DNA of 64,000 nt from contig NZ_KZ319367.1 of assembly GCF_002744715.1 (NCBI RefSeq), positions 174,134 through 238,133 on the forward strand, written 5' to 3'. Positions 9,450 through 17,230 of the stretch are shown in pieces. Position 1 is the stretch's first letter. Every line of letters starts with the position of its first letter. Position numbers and translations under genes: made by a program. The DNA is from Marinobacter profundi (lineage in GTDB: Bacteria; Pseudomonadota; Gammaproteobacteria; Pseudomonadales; Oleiphilaceae). The notes beneath the pieces are model-generated. The model did not search any database. It saw nothing but the letters and a program-made list of their open reading frames with translations, and had not been told where the DNA came from.

Positions 9450-10922
9450 ATGAACGTCATGGAGAAGGTCTCAGTGAATTACCTCGGCAGACGCTCAGAG
9501 TGGGGTGCAGGGCTCCGGAAGCTGCAACTTCGGAGCCTGGCATTGCTGGCAACCCTGGCATGGAACAGCCAGGCCACTGCCGCGGAGCCGCCCAGATACG
9601 ACGTACAGAACTGTTGCGACCTGTGCCCGTTTGCGGCCGATGCGGCCAGTTATGACACCAGTTATCTGAAGAACTTCCTGATGCTGGTGCAGGGTGAAGA
9701 TGGCTGGCTGTTCCGCTCGGACGCGGAGCTGCCGCAGCAGTTTGGCCCCAGCCCGGAAGGCATGCGCCAGTTTGAGCGCTTTGCTCGCCATCTGAAGCAA
9801 ACCACCGGTACCGAAATGGTGCTGGTCTACCAGCCCACCAAGGGCCTGGTGCATCCGGACAAGATACCGGATACCTCGCCGGTGCCGTTCTCCTGGTCTT
9901 TCGCCCGCGCCAATTATGTGGCCACCCTGGACCGGTTCCGCAGCGCGGGGCTGGTGGTGCCGGACCTGACCCCGCTGCTGCAGGAGGAGGACCGCGAGGA
10001 CGCTTTCTATTTCAAACGCGATCACCACTGGACGCCTTACGGTGCCCGTCGCACTGCGAAACTGGTCGCCGACCGCATCCGGCAGATGCCGGTGTTCAGC
10101 GAACTGGAGCAGCAGGAATTTGTCACCAGCCGCACCGGGCTGATGCGCAAGGATGGCTCGCTGCAGGATGCGGCCCGCAGGATCTGCGGTTTTGCCTATC
10201 CCTCCCAGTACGTGGATGAGTTCCGGACCGAGGCGGTGGGCGGTGGCTCCGCCAGTGAGGCAGGCGCCCTGTTTGGTGACGAGAGCATGCCGCCGATCAC
10301 CCTGGTGGGTACCAGTAACAGTATGGGGGCCCAGGACTACAACTTTGCCGGTGCGCTGCAGGAATTTCTCGGTGTCGAGGTGCTCAACGCGGCAGTGGCC
10401 GGGGGAAGCTACGACGGATCCATGTTCGAGTACCTGATGTCGGACAACTTCCGCCAGTCACCACCGCGCATCCTGATCTGGGAGGTTCCGGCCTATCACA
10501 ACCTGGACAGCAATGAGTTTTATCGCCAGGTCCGGCCGATGGTGAACGGCGGCTGTGAAGCCTCGGACGTGGTGCTGGAAAAGACCGCACCGGTGAAGGC
10601 GGGTATTACCGAAGTGCTCTACAACGGCGGCGGCCAGTTCCACGAACTGCCAAGCGGTCGCTACGTGGTGGACCTGCAGTTCAGTGATCCCGGGGTCAAG
10701 GAGGTAGACGCGCTCATCTGGTACGTGTTCGGCCGCAAGGACCGGGTTGACCTGGAATACGGCTCGCGGGTGGAAACCACCGGACGCTTCATGTTCGAAC
10801 TGCAGGACGGCGAGGGCTGGCGGGACGAACTGTTCATGTCCCTCGACCTGGAACTCAAACCCGAACAGGTCAGTGACGGCCTCACGGTCACCACCAGGCT
10901 GTGCAAGCGCCAGGATATCTGA
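9450..10922 (+). CDS. algX: AlgX, alginate O-acetyltransferase with carbohydrate-binding module
   Basis: A 490-residue periplasmic enzyme that transfers acetyl groups onto polymannuronate. An unusually long N-region precedes the signal core (SLALLATLAWNSQATAA, cleavage near residue 49), so the true start could be one of the later in-frame codons; ATG 9450 is kept because GAGGT lies upstream. The SGNH-like domain shows D191-H-H193-W in FKRDHHWTPYGA and S289 in LVGTSNSMGAQDYNF. The C-terminal ~120 residues form the beta-sandwich carbohydrate-binding module. CCDLCP near residue 55 contains the family's Cys pair. In Pseudomonas algX lies between algG and algL; here it follows algF, a local rearrangement. 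Confidence 0.93.
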   Translation: MNVMEKVSVNYLGRRSEWGAGLRKLQLRSLALLATLAWNSQATAAEPPRYDVQNCCDLCPFAADAASYDTSYLKNFLMLVQGEDGWLFRSDAELPQQFGPSPEGMRQFERFARHLKQTTGTEMVLVYQPTKGLVHPDKIPDTSPVPFSWSFARANYVATLDRFRSAGLVVPDLTPLLQEEDREDAFYFKRDHHWTPYGARRTAKLVADRIRQMPVFSELEQQEFVTSRTGLMRKDGSLQDAARRICGFAYPSQYVDEFRTEAVGGGSASEAGALFGDESMPPITLVGTSNSMGAQDYNFAGALQEFLGVEVLNAAVAGGSYDGSMFEYLMSDNFRQSPPRILIWEVPAYHNLDSNEFYRQVRPMVNGGCEASDVVLEKTAPVKAGITEVLYNGGGQFHELPSGRYVVDLQFSDPGVKEVDALIWYVFGRKDRVDLEYGSRVETTGRFMFELQDGEGWRDELFMSLDLELKPEQVSDGLTVTTRLCKRQDI

Positions 10923-10956
10923 CCCCATGCCATATCCAGCCAAAGGAGACGATGCC

Positions 10957-12147
10957 ATGCCAAGCCGAAGAGTTTCTGACGGCCTGCCGGCACGCCGCTG
11001 GCTCGCGACCGCCACCCTGGCCGCGAGTGTAGGGGTATCCGGAGTCTATGCCAGCGAGTGCCAGGTCGGCGCGCTACAGGCGCCGGCCGGTTACTACCAG
11101 ATTCCGGAGCTGCGCAAGAATGCCGGGGATTACGACTGTGACACGGTCGCGCCCCATGTGGGCTCACTGTCGTTCACCAGCAAGTACGAGGGCAGTGACA
11201 GTGCCCGTAACGAGCTGAATGAAGAGGCGCTGGCCGCCTATAAAGAGGCCTCCGAGAAGATCCGCACCTTTGAGAAAACCGTGGTGGCGGCGGCCGACGA
11301 CTACCAGGTGGATGGAGACGGAGCCGCCGCCCGGGATTGCGTGATGGACAACCTCGACCAATGGGCCTCGGCCGGCGCACTGCTTCATGAGGAGGTCAAT
11401 CATGTGGGTGAGGCGGTCCGCAAGTGGGCGCTGGCAGCTTCGGCCAATGCCTATTTGCGGGTCAAGTCGGCGGCGCCCGAGGGTTCCCTGGACCCGGAGC
11501 AGAGCGAACGGATTGAAGCCTGGTTCCGGCAACTTGTGGACGGTGTCCGCAACTATTACACCGACCGGCCCCTCCGTAAGGTCAACAACCACGATTACTG
11601 GGCCGCCTTCGCGGTGATCTCGGCAGCAGTCGCCACCGGTGACTGTGATGACTGGGGCTGGGCGCTGGCCAAGTTCGATGAAGCCATGGGGCAGATCACC
11701 GAAGAGGGTTACCTGCCCAAGGAGCTCAGCCGCGAAGACCGGGCGCTGGAGTATCTCAATTACGCCATGCAGCCGCTGACACTGATTGCCGTGTTCGCCG
11801 AGGTGAACGGTGAGTCGGTGTACGAGCGCTATCGGGAGAAATTCCGCAAGCTCACCGGGAATGTGGTGGCTGGCCTTGAGTCGCCCGGGCGCATCGCCGC
11901 GGTGACCGGTTACGAACAGATTACCGATGGACTCTACACCGCTTGGGGCCTGGCCTGGATGGAACCCTGGCAGAAGACCTGGGGGCCCATGGCGGGCATG
12001 CCGGAGTTTCTTGAGAAACACCGGCCCATGAAGTCCACCCGGCTGGGTGGCGATATTTCCTACTTGTACCGGATTGATCCGACCTGGTCGGTGGGCACTC
12101 AGCCATTGCCACCGGGGGACATCCAGTTACGGGATTTTTCAGGGTAA
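10957..12147 (+). CDS. algL: AlgL, periplasmic alginate lyase (PL5)
   Basis: A 396-residue mannuronate lyase that clears misdirected polymer from the periplasm by beta-elimination. The start at ATG 10957 is preferred because AAGGAG (10943-10948) is 8 bases upstream; an upstream in-frame ATG at 10927 lacks this. A signal peptide ends near VYAS/E (about residue 36). The PL5 active-site motif is present as N210-N-H212-D-Y214-W, where the Pseudomonas enzyme has NNHSYW, so the fourth position is Asp instead of Ser. Family blocks LRKVNNHDYWAAFAV, DWGWALAKFDEAMGQI and LPKELSREDRALEYLNYAMQPL are all recognisable. It directly follows algX. Confidence 0.94.
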   Translation: MPSRRVSDGLPARRWLATATLAASVGVSGVYASECQVGALQAPAGYYQIPELRKNAGDYDCDTVAPHVGSLSFTSKYEGSDSARNELNEEALAAYKEASEKIRTFEKTVVAAADDYQVDGDGAAARDCVMDNLDQWASAGALLHEEVNHVGEAVRKWALAASANAYLRVKSAAPEGSLDPEQSERIEAWFRQLVDGVRNYYTDRPLRKVNNHDYWAAFAVISAAVATGDCDDWGWALAKFDEAMGQITEEGYLPKELSREDRALEYLNYAMQPLTLIAVFAEVNGESVYERYREKFRKLTGNVVAGLESPGRIAAVTGYEQITDGLYTAWGLAWMEPWQKTWGPMAGMPEFLEKHRPMKSTRLGGDISYLYRIDPTWSVGTQPLPPGDIQLRDFSG

Positions 12148-12234
12148 GGGGCGTCTGGTCGGTCCAGACCAACCCTGCAGGAAAACGTCTGCGGAATAGT
12201 CCGCGGCGTTCAATCAGAGAAAAGGAGCAGGACG

Positions 12235-13692
12235 ATGATTCCAGTCATACTTTCAGGTGGAAATGGATCCCGGCTTTGGCCGCTGTCCCGGAAGGCCTAT
12301 CCCAAACAGTTTTTGCCGCTGGTCGGAGACCAGAGCATGCTGCAGCAAACCCTGGCGAGGCTGCCCATTGACGGAGTTGAGGCTCCGGTGGTGGTGGCCA
12401 ACGACGAGCATCGATTTATCGTCAAGGAACAGCTCGATGCCATCGGCAGCGAACCGCTGGCGATTGTACTGGAGCCCTTCGGCCGCAATACCGCACCGGC
12501 GGTTGCTATGGCCGCCATCGAGGTCGCCCGCAAGGACCCGAAAGCCATCATGCTGGTGTTACCGGCGGATCATGCCATTGACGACACCGATGCCTTCCGC
12601 AGTGCAGTGCTACGGGCCGAGGAAGTAGCCAGAAGCGGTGGCCTGGTGCTGTTCGGCATCACCCCGGACCGCCCGGAAACCGGCTACGGCTACATTGCTG
12701 CCCGTAGCCAGGACGCCGCGCCCGGTGCTGCCCGTCCGGTTCGCCAGTTCATTGAAAAACCGGATGCGGCGACCGCGGTGCGCTTGCTGGAGGAAGGCGG
12801 TTATTACTGGAACAGCGGCATGTTCATGTTCCGTGCCGATGCCTACCTGCAGGAACTGCAGAAACACCACCGGGATATCTACGACACCTGCATGCTGGCC
12901 TCCCGATCCCTGACCCGGGATATGGAGTTCAGCCGGATTCCGGCCGAAATCTTTGCCCACTGCCCGGACGAGTCCATCGACTATGCGGTCATGGAGAAAA
13001 CCCGCAACGCGTTACTGGTGCCGATGGACGCGGGCTGGAGCGATGTGGGGTCGTGGTCTGCCATCTGGGAGACACGGCAGAAGGATGAGCGTGCCAATGC
13101 GGTGGTAGGGGATGTTTGCCTGGAAGACAGCCAGGGCTGCCTGGTGCATGCCGGTGACAAGCTCGTCGCCATGCTGGGCGTACAGGACCTGGTGGTGGTC
13201 GATACCAAGGACGCCCTCATGGTGGCGCACCGTGACCGGGTACAGGACGTCAAGAAGCTGGTCAATCTGCTCAACGACAAGCATCGTTCCGAGGCCATCA
13301 ACCACCGCGAAGTGTTCCGGCCCTGGGGCAGTTACGACAGCATCGACATGGGTAACCGCTTCCAGGTCAAGCGGATCAGTGTCAAACCCGGTGAGCGACT
13401 GTCGCTGCAGAAACACCATCACCGCGCCGAGCACTGGATTGTGGTCAAGGGGACCGCGGAGGTTACCCGGGACCATGAGACCTTCCTGCTTTCGGAGAAC
13501 GAGTCCACCTATATCCCCATCGGTGCGGTTCACCGGCTGACCAACCCCGGCAAGATTCCGCTGGAACTGATCGAAGTGCAGTCGGGTGCCTATCTTGGCG
13601 AGGACGACATCGAGCGGCTGGAAGACCGCTATGGTCGCACTGACGCCGCAACCACCGAGGAGCTGATACCGGTAGTGTCAGAGCCGGTTTAA
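12235..13692 (+). CDS. algA: AlgA, bifunctional phosphomannose isomerase / GDP-mannose pyrophosphorylase
   Basis: A 485-residue cytoplasmic enzyme providing both the first and third steps from fructose-6-phosphate to GDP-mannose. The N-terminal nucleotidyltransferase domain carries LSGGNGSRLWPLSRKAYPKQ (residues 6-25) and FIEKPD; the C-terminal type II isomerase cupin (about 350-480) shows PWGSYDSI, QKHHHRAEHWIVVKG and the metal-binding His cluster. Length matches AlgA/ManC-type proteins (about 480). AAAGGAG lies 8-9 bases upstream of the ATG. The 87-base gap after algL holds a few short inverted repeats but no T-run. It could also serve other mannose-containing polysaccharides, but its place in the alg operon argues for alginate. 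Confidence 0.95.
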   Translation: MIPVILSGGNGSRLWPLSRKAYPKQFLPLVGDQSMLQQTLARLPIDGVEAPVVVANDEHRFIVKEQLDAIGSEPLAIVLEPFGRNTAPAVAMAAIEVARKDPKAIMLVLPADHAIDDTDAFRSAVLRAEEVARSGGLVLFGITPDRPETGYGYIAARSQDAAPGAARPVRQFIEKPDAATAVRLLEEGGYYWNSGMFMFRADAYLQELQKHHRDIYDTCMLASRSLTRDMEFSRIPAEIFAHCPDESIDYAVMEKTRNALLVPMDAGWSDVGSWSAIWETRQKDERANAVVGDVCLEDSQGCLVHAGDKLVAMLGVQDLVVVDTKDALMVAHRDRVQDVKKLVNLLNDKHRSEAINHREVFRPWGSYDSIDMGNRFQVKRISVKPGERLSLQKHHHRAEHWIVVKGTAEVTRDHETFLLSENESTYIPIGAVHRLTNPGKIPLELIEVQSGAYLGEDDIERLEDRYGRTDAATTEELIPVVSEPV

Positions 13693-13737
13693 GTTGGGAC
13701 GGAACACCCCGAGCACGGAAACTGCAAGGAGACTGCA

Positions 13738-15099
13738 ATGGATCTTTCATGTTTTAAAGCTTATGACCTGCGAGGCCGGGTGCCGGACCAGCTTGATCCG
13801 GAACTCGCCAACCTGATTGGTCGCGCCTATGTGGACGTGACCGGAGCGAAGAATGTGGTGGTGGGCTACGACATCCGGCTGTCTAGCCCGGACATTGCCG
13901 AGGCACTCCGTGCCGGGCTGATTGCTGCCGGTGCCGATGTGTTCGATATCGGGCTGTGTGGTACGGAGCAGGTGTATTTTGCCACCAGCCACTACGGCAT
14001 GGACGGTGGCATCATGGTGACCGCAAGTCACAACCCGAAAGACCACAACGGCATGAAACTGGTGGGCCCGGAGTCCCGGCCGATCAGCTCCGACACCGGT
14101 CTCAATGCGATCCGGGACCGGGTGCGTGAGCCCTTCCAGGATGCGCCGGTGTTAGGGCGGGTCAAGCACCTGGCGGTGGCGCAGGACTATGTCCAGCACT
14201 TGCTGGGGTACATCGATGCTGCCGCACTCAGGCCGATGAAACTGGTCGTCAATGCCGGTAATGGTGGCGCCGGGGCGGTGATTGATGCCCTCGAGCCACA
14301 TTTGCCGTTCGAGTTTGTAAGGTTGCACCATCAGCCGGATGGCGAGTTCCCCAATGGTGTGCCCAACCCGCTGCTGGAGGAAAACCGTGCGGTAACGGCG
14401 CAGGCGGTAGTTCGGGAGCAGGCAGCCATGGGGATTGCCTGGGATGGTGACTACGACCGCTGCTTCTTCTTCGACGAAACCGGCCGCTTTATCGAAGGCT
14501 ACTATATTGTTGGCCTGCTGGCGGACCAGTTCCTCCGTAAGGCCGGTGGCGGCAAGGTCATCCACGATCCGCGGCTGACCTGGAATACCCTCGACCTGGT
14601 GCGCCAGGCGGGTGGTGAACCGGTGGAGAGTAAAACCGGTCACGCTTTCATTAAGCAGCGGATGCGGGACGAGGATGCCATCTATGGTGGTGAAATGAGC
14701 GCCCACCACTACTTCCGGGATTTTGCCTACTGTGACAGTGGCATGATTCCCTGGCTGTTGGTGGCGGAGCGGCTTTGCCAGTCCGGCCAGACCCTGTCCT
14801 CACTGATCGACGCCCGTATCGATGCCTATCCGGCCAGCGGTGAAATCAACCGCACCATTGACCGGCCTGCTGCGGTGATCGAGGCTATCGAGCATCTCTA
14901 CCGCAACAAAGCGGAGCGCATCAGCTATGTCGATGGTCTCAGCATGGAGTTCTCCCGCTGGCGCTTCAACCTGCGGATGTCCAATACCGAACCGGTTGTC
15001 CGGCTCAATGTTGAGGCCCGCGGTGATGTGGAGCTGATGCGGGAGAAAACCGCCGAGCTGCTGGCCCAGATGGAGCGGCTGAACACCCTGGCGGCCTGA
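13738..15099 (+). CDS. algC: AlgC, phosphomannomutase/phosphoglucomutase
   Basis: A 453-residue alpha-D-phosphohexomutase that interconverts mannose-6-P and mannose-1-P (and the glucose equivalents), the step between the two AlgA reactions. The phosphoserine loop TASHNPKDHNG places the catalytic Ser at S97; the Mg-binding loop is D236-G-D238-Y-D240-R; the sugar-specificity loop GGEMSAHHYFRDF and phosphate-binding loop RMSNTEPVVR are both intact. Length fits the Pseudomonas enzyme (463). Placement 45 bases behind algA makes it the last operon gene, whereas in Pseudomonas algC is unlinked. It may therefore be co-regulated with alginate here, or a second copy may serve LPS. Confidence 0.95.
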   Translation: MDLSCFKAYDLRGRVPDQLDPELANLIGRAYVDVTGAKNVVVGYDIRLSSPDIAEALRAGLIAAGADVFDIGLCGTEQVYFATSHYGMDGGIMVTASHNPKDHNGMKLVGPESRPISSDTGLNAIRDRVREPFQDAPVLGRVKHLAVAQDYVQHLLGYIDAAALRPMKLVVNAGNGGAGAVIDALEPHLPFEFVRLHHQPDGEFPNGVPNPLLEENRAVTAQAVVREQAAMGIAWDGDYDRCFFFDETGRFIEGYYIVGLLADQFLRKAGGGKVIHDPRLTWNTLDLVRQAGGEPVESKTGHAFIKQRMRDEDAIYGGEMSAHHYFRDFAYCDSGMIPWLLVAERLCQSGQTLSSLIDARIDAYPASGEINRTIDRPAAVIEAIEHLYRNKAERISYVDGLSMEFSRWRFNLRMSNTEPVVRLNVEARGDVELMREKTAELLAQMERLNTLAA

Positions 15100-15115
15100 G
15101 TGTGGCGGCGGGGGC

Positions 15116-15757
15116 TCAGCCCCACTGGCCGCCGACGAACGGATTGCTGGCCCGCTCCTGGCCAAAGGTGGACATCGGTCCATGGCCGGGGATGAAACGG
15201 ATGTCATCCCCGAGCGGGAACAGCTTTTCCCGGATGGAGCGGATCAGGGTGGCGTGGTCGCCCTTGGGGAAGTCGGTACGGCCGATGGAGCCGTGGAACA
15301 ACACGTCTCCGACCAGGGCGATTGCGGCTTCCGGCTGGTAGAACACGACGTGGCCGGGGGTGTGGCCGGGGCAGTGGATAACCTGCAGTTCCACCTTGCC
15401 CACGGTTACCCGGTCACCATCCTCCAGCCAGCGGTCTGGCGTAAAGATTTCCGCTTTCGGGAAGCCGAACATCTGGCTCTGCTGGGGCAGGCCCTGAATC
15501 CAGAAGTTGTCCTCTTGCTGGGGGCCCTCAATGGTCAGGTTAAGGTCCTCCGCCAGTGCGGCGGTACCGCCGGCGTGATCGATGTGGGCATGCGTAAGCA
15601 GGATCTTCTCAACCGTCACACCTTCTTCGGCGATCACCGCCTTGATGCGCTCCAGATCCCCGCCCGGATCCACCACCGCCGCCTTGCGGGTTTCGTCACA
15701 CCAGATCAGCGTGCAGTTCTGCTGGAACGGCGTGACCGGAATAATGCGGTACTTCAT
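15116..15757 (-). CDS. MBL-fold hydrolase of the YcbL / glyoxalase II type
   Basis: A 213-residue cytoplasmic metallo-beta-lactamase-fold protein. The zinc motif THAHIDH, a later HCPGHTPGH, GDVLFHGSIGRTD and the C-terminal IPGHGP supply the usual His/Asp ligands of the glyoxalase II family, but it lacks the long C-terminal helical domain of true GloB, as in YcbL. Three ATG codons sit in a row (15763, 15760, 15757); the last gives the family N-terminus MKYRIIPVTPFQQN, with AGGA upstream. It converges on algC with 16 bases between the stops, so it is not part of the alginate operon. The substrate is unknown; thioesters such as S-lactoylglutathione are likely by family. Confidence 0.85.
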   Translation of the reverse strand: MKYRIIPVTPFQQNCTLIWCDETRKAAVVDPGGDLERIKAVIAEEGVTVEKILLTHAHIDHAGGTAALAEDLNLTIEGPQQEDNFWIQGLPQQSQMFGFPKAEIFTPDRWLEDGDRVTVGKVELQVIHCPGHTPGHVVFYQPEAAIALVGDVLFHGSIGRTDFPKGDHATLIRSIREKLFPLGDDIRFIPGHGPMSTFGQERASNPFVGGQWG

Positions 15758-15791
15758 CATCATTGTTGCCCAAATCCTGAATAAGACATGA

Positions 15792-15816
15792 GGGGACAGA
15801 ACGTAGGCCAGTCCCC
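15792..15816. repeat. Degenerate GGGGAC inverted repeat (REP-like)
   Basis: GGGGACAG ... CAGTCCCC spans 25 bases with complementary ends GGGGAC and GTCCCC. A better-preserved copy of the same length stands at 19258-19282 on the other side of the TRAP operon. Interpretation as a REP-type dispersed repeat is by resemblance to the GGGGACAGACC elements common in gammaproteobacteria. Confidence 0.4.
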
Positions 15817-15884
15817 GATGTTGGAGGTTACTGCGGGAAACCAGCCCATGACAAGAAAAGCTGCAATTCCGAATCAATGGTTTG

Positions 15885-15914
15885 TTGACACATCATTCTT
15901 TCACTCGCTAAATT
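15885..15914 (+). promoter_or_regulatory. Predicted sigma70 promoter of the TRAP operon
   Basis: TTGACA (15885-15890) and TAAATT (15909-15914) are separated by 18 bases in an AT-rich stretch about 70 bases before the transporter start codon. Position and sequence fit a housekeeping promoter. Confidence 0.55.
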
Positions 15915-15981
15915 GGTATTGCGAAGACAGAACATGATTTCGCCTGGCGAAATTACAATTACAAGCAAGAAGGATAAAGTC

Positions 15982-17139
15982 ATGTTTGCACTTAAAAGAT
16001 CCCTGGTGGCGATGGCTATCGCCGCCGCTCCGGCAATCACTTTGGCGGCGGACAAAGTGGAATTGCCCAATACCCTGGCCATGACGGCTTATGGCACCGG
16101 CTCGGCCGGTTACAGCCAGATGGTGGCGATTGGCAACCTCTTGCAGAACGAATACGGCACCTCGGTGCGTATCCTGCCCGGTGAAAACGATGTTTCGCGG
16201 ATGACGCCGCTGAAAACCAATCGGGTACCGCTCTGCGCCTGCGGTATCGCCAGCTATTACGGCTCCGAGGGCGTACTGATGTTCGCCGGCCCGGACTGGG
16301 GGCCGCAACCCATTCGCGTCATCACTACCTCCATCGCCAGCTTTGGGCTCGGCATCGCCATCGCCGGTGATGTGGATGTGAAGACCCCATACGACCTGAA
16401 GGGCAAGCGGGTGTCCTGGATTCGCGGCGACGATGCGCTCAACCTGGGCACCGAGGCATTTCTGGCGTTTGGTGACCTGACCTGGGATGACGTTGAGAAA
16501 GTGGAATTCCCGGGCTATGGCCGGGCGTTCGACGGCATTGTCGCGGATCAGGCCGATGTCGCCTTCACCATGAGTGTGGCGCCGCCTGCCCAGCAACTGG
16601 CCGCCAGCCCGCGGGGCCTGGTGTGGCCCGAGCTGGATCCGGGCGATAGTGAAGGCTGGGCGAGACTGCAAGCGGTGGCACCGTATTTCCAGCCCCACAA
16701 GGTGACCTCCGCCGCCGGCGATTACAGCAAGGACAACCCCTGGCAGGGTGCCAGCTACCCGTACCCGATCCTGGTGGCGAACGCCGATTCCGATCCGAAA
16801 CTGGCCAGCAGCCTGATCCGGGTGTTCACCGAAGACTACGACAAGTACAAGGACGCCGCGCCGGGTAACGCCGGTTACAGTCTGAGCCAGCAGAACATGC
16901 AGTGGGTCATTCCCTTCCACGATGCAGTGGTGGACTACTACAAGGAAATCGGCCACTGGACCGATGAAATGCAGGCGCATCAGGACATGCTGGTCGAGCG
17001 CCAGCGCATCCTGATGGACACCTGGAAGCAGTACACCGGCAGCAACCCGCCGAAAGACGAGGACGCCTTCCGTAGCGGATGGATGGAAGCCCGGGCCAAG
17101 GCCCTGGAAGCGGCCGGTATGAATCCGGTGTTCCGTTGA
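15982..17139 (+). CDS. TRAP transporter solute-binding protein, TAXI family
   Basis: A 385-residue periplasmic receptor for a tripartite ATP-independent transporter. The ATG at 15982 is chosen because AAGGA stands 8 bases upstream and it opens directly on a signal peptide (MFALKRSLVAMAIAAAPAITLA, cleavage near residue 22). The mature part begins with TAYGTGSAGYSQMVAIGNLLQ and contains LKGKRVSWIRGDDALN, the substrate-binding fold seen in TAXI receptors. The fused permease gene follows 91 bases later, separated by a strong hairpin. Substrate cannot be told from sequence; known or suggested TAXI substrates include small organic acids such as glutamate or 2-oxoglutarate. Confidence 0.88.
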   Translation: MFALKRSLVAMAIAAAPAITLAADKVELPNTLAMTAYGTGSAGYSQMVAIGNLLQNEYGTSVRILPGENDVSRMTPLKTNRVPLCACGIASYYGSEGVLMFAGPDWGPQPIRVITTSIASFGLGIAIAGDVDVKTPYDLKGKRVSWIRGDDALNLGTEAFLAFGDLTWDDVEKVEFPGYGRAFDGIVADQADVAFTMSVAPPAQQLAASPRGLVWPELDPGDSEGWARLQAVAPYFQPHKVTSAAGDYSKDNPWQGASYPYPILVANADSDPKLASSLIRVFTEDYDKYKDAAPGNAGYSLSQQNMQWVIPFHDAVVDYYKEIGHWTDEMQAHQDMLVERQRILMDTWKQYTGSNPPKDEDAFRSGWMEARAKALEAAGMNPVFR

Positions 17140-17156
17140 TCTGCTGATTCGCCTGT

Positions 17157-17187
17157 CACGGGGAGCTGCCCTGCGGCGCTCCCCGTG
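17157..17187 (+). other. Intercistronic hairpin between TRAP receptor and permease
   Basis: CACGGGGAGC and GCTCCCCGTG form a perfect 10-bp stem around an 11-base loop. It is not followed by a T-run. Such a hairpin after a binding-protein gene is expected to protect the upstream message or partly terminate transcription, so that the receptor is made in excess over the permease. Confidence 0.6.
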
Positions 17188-17230
17188 TGCTCCTGCCCAG
17201 TCCTGTCCCGAATTCGGAGTCCAGTAACCC

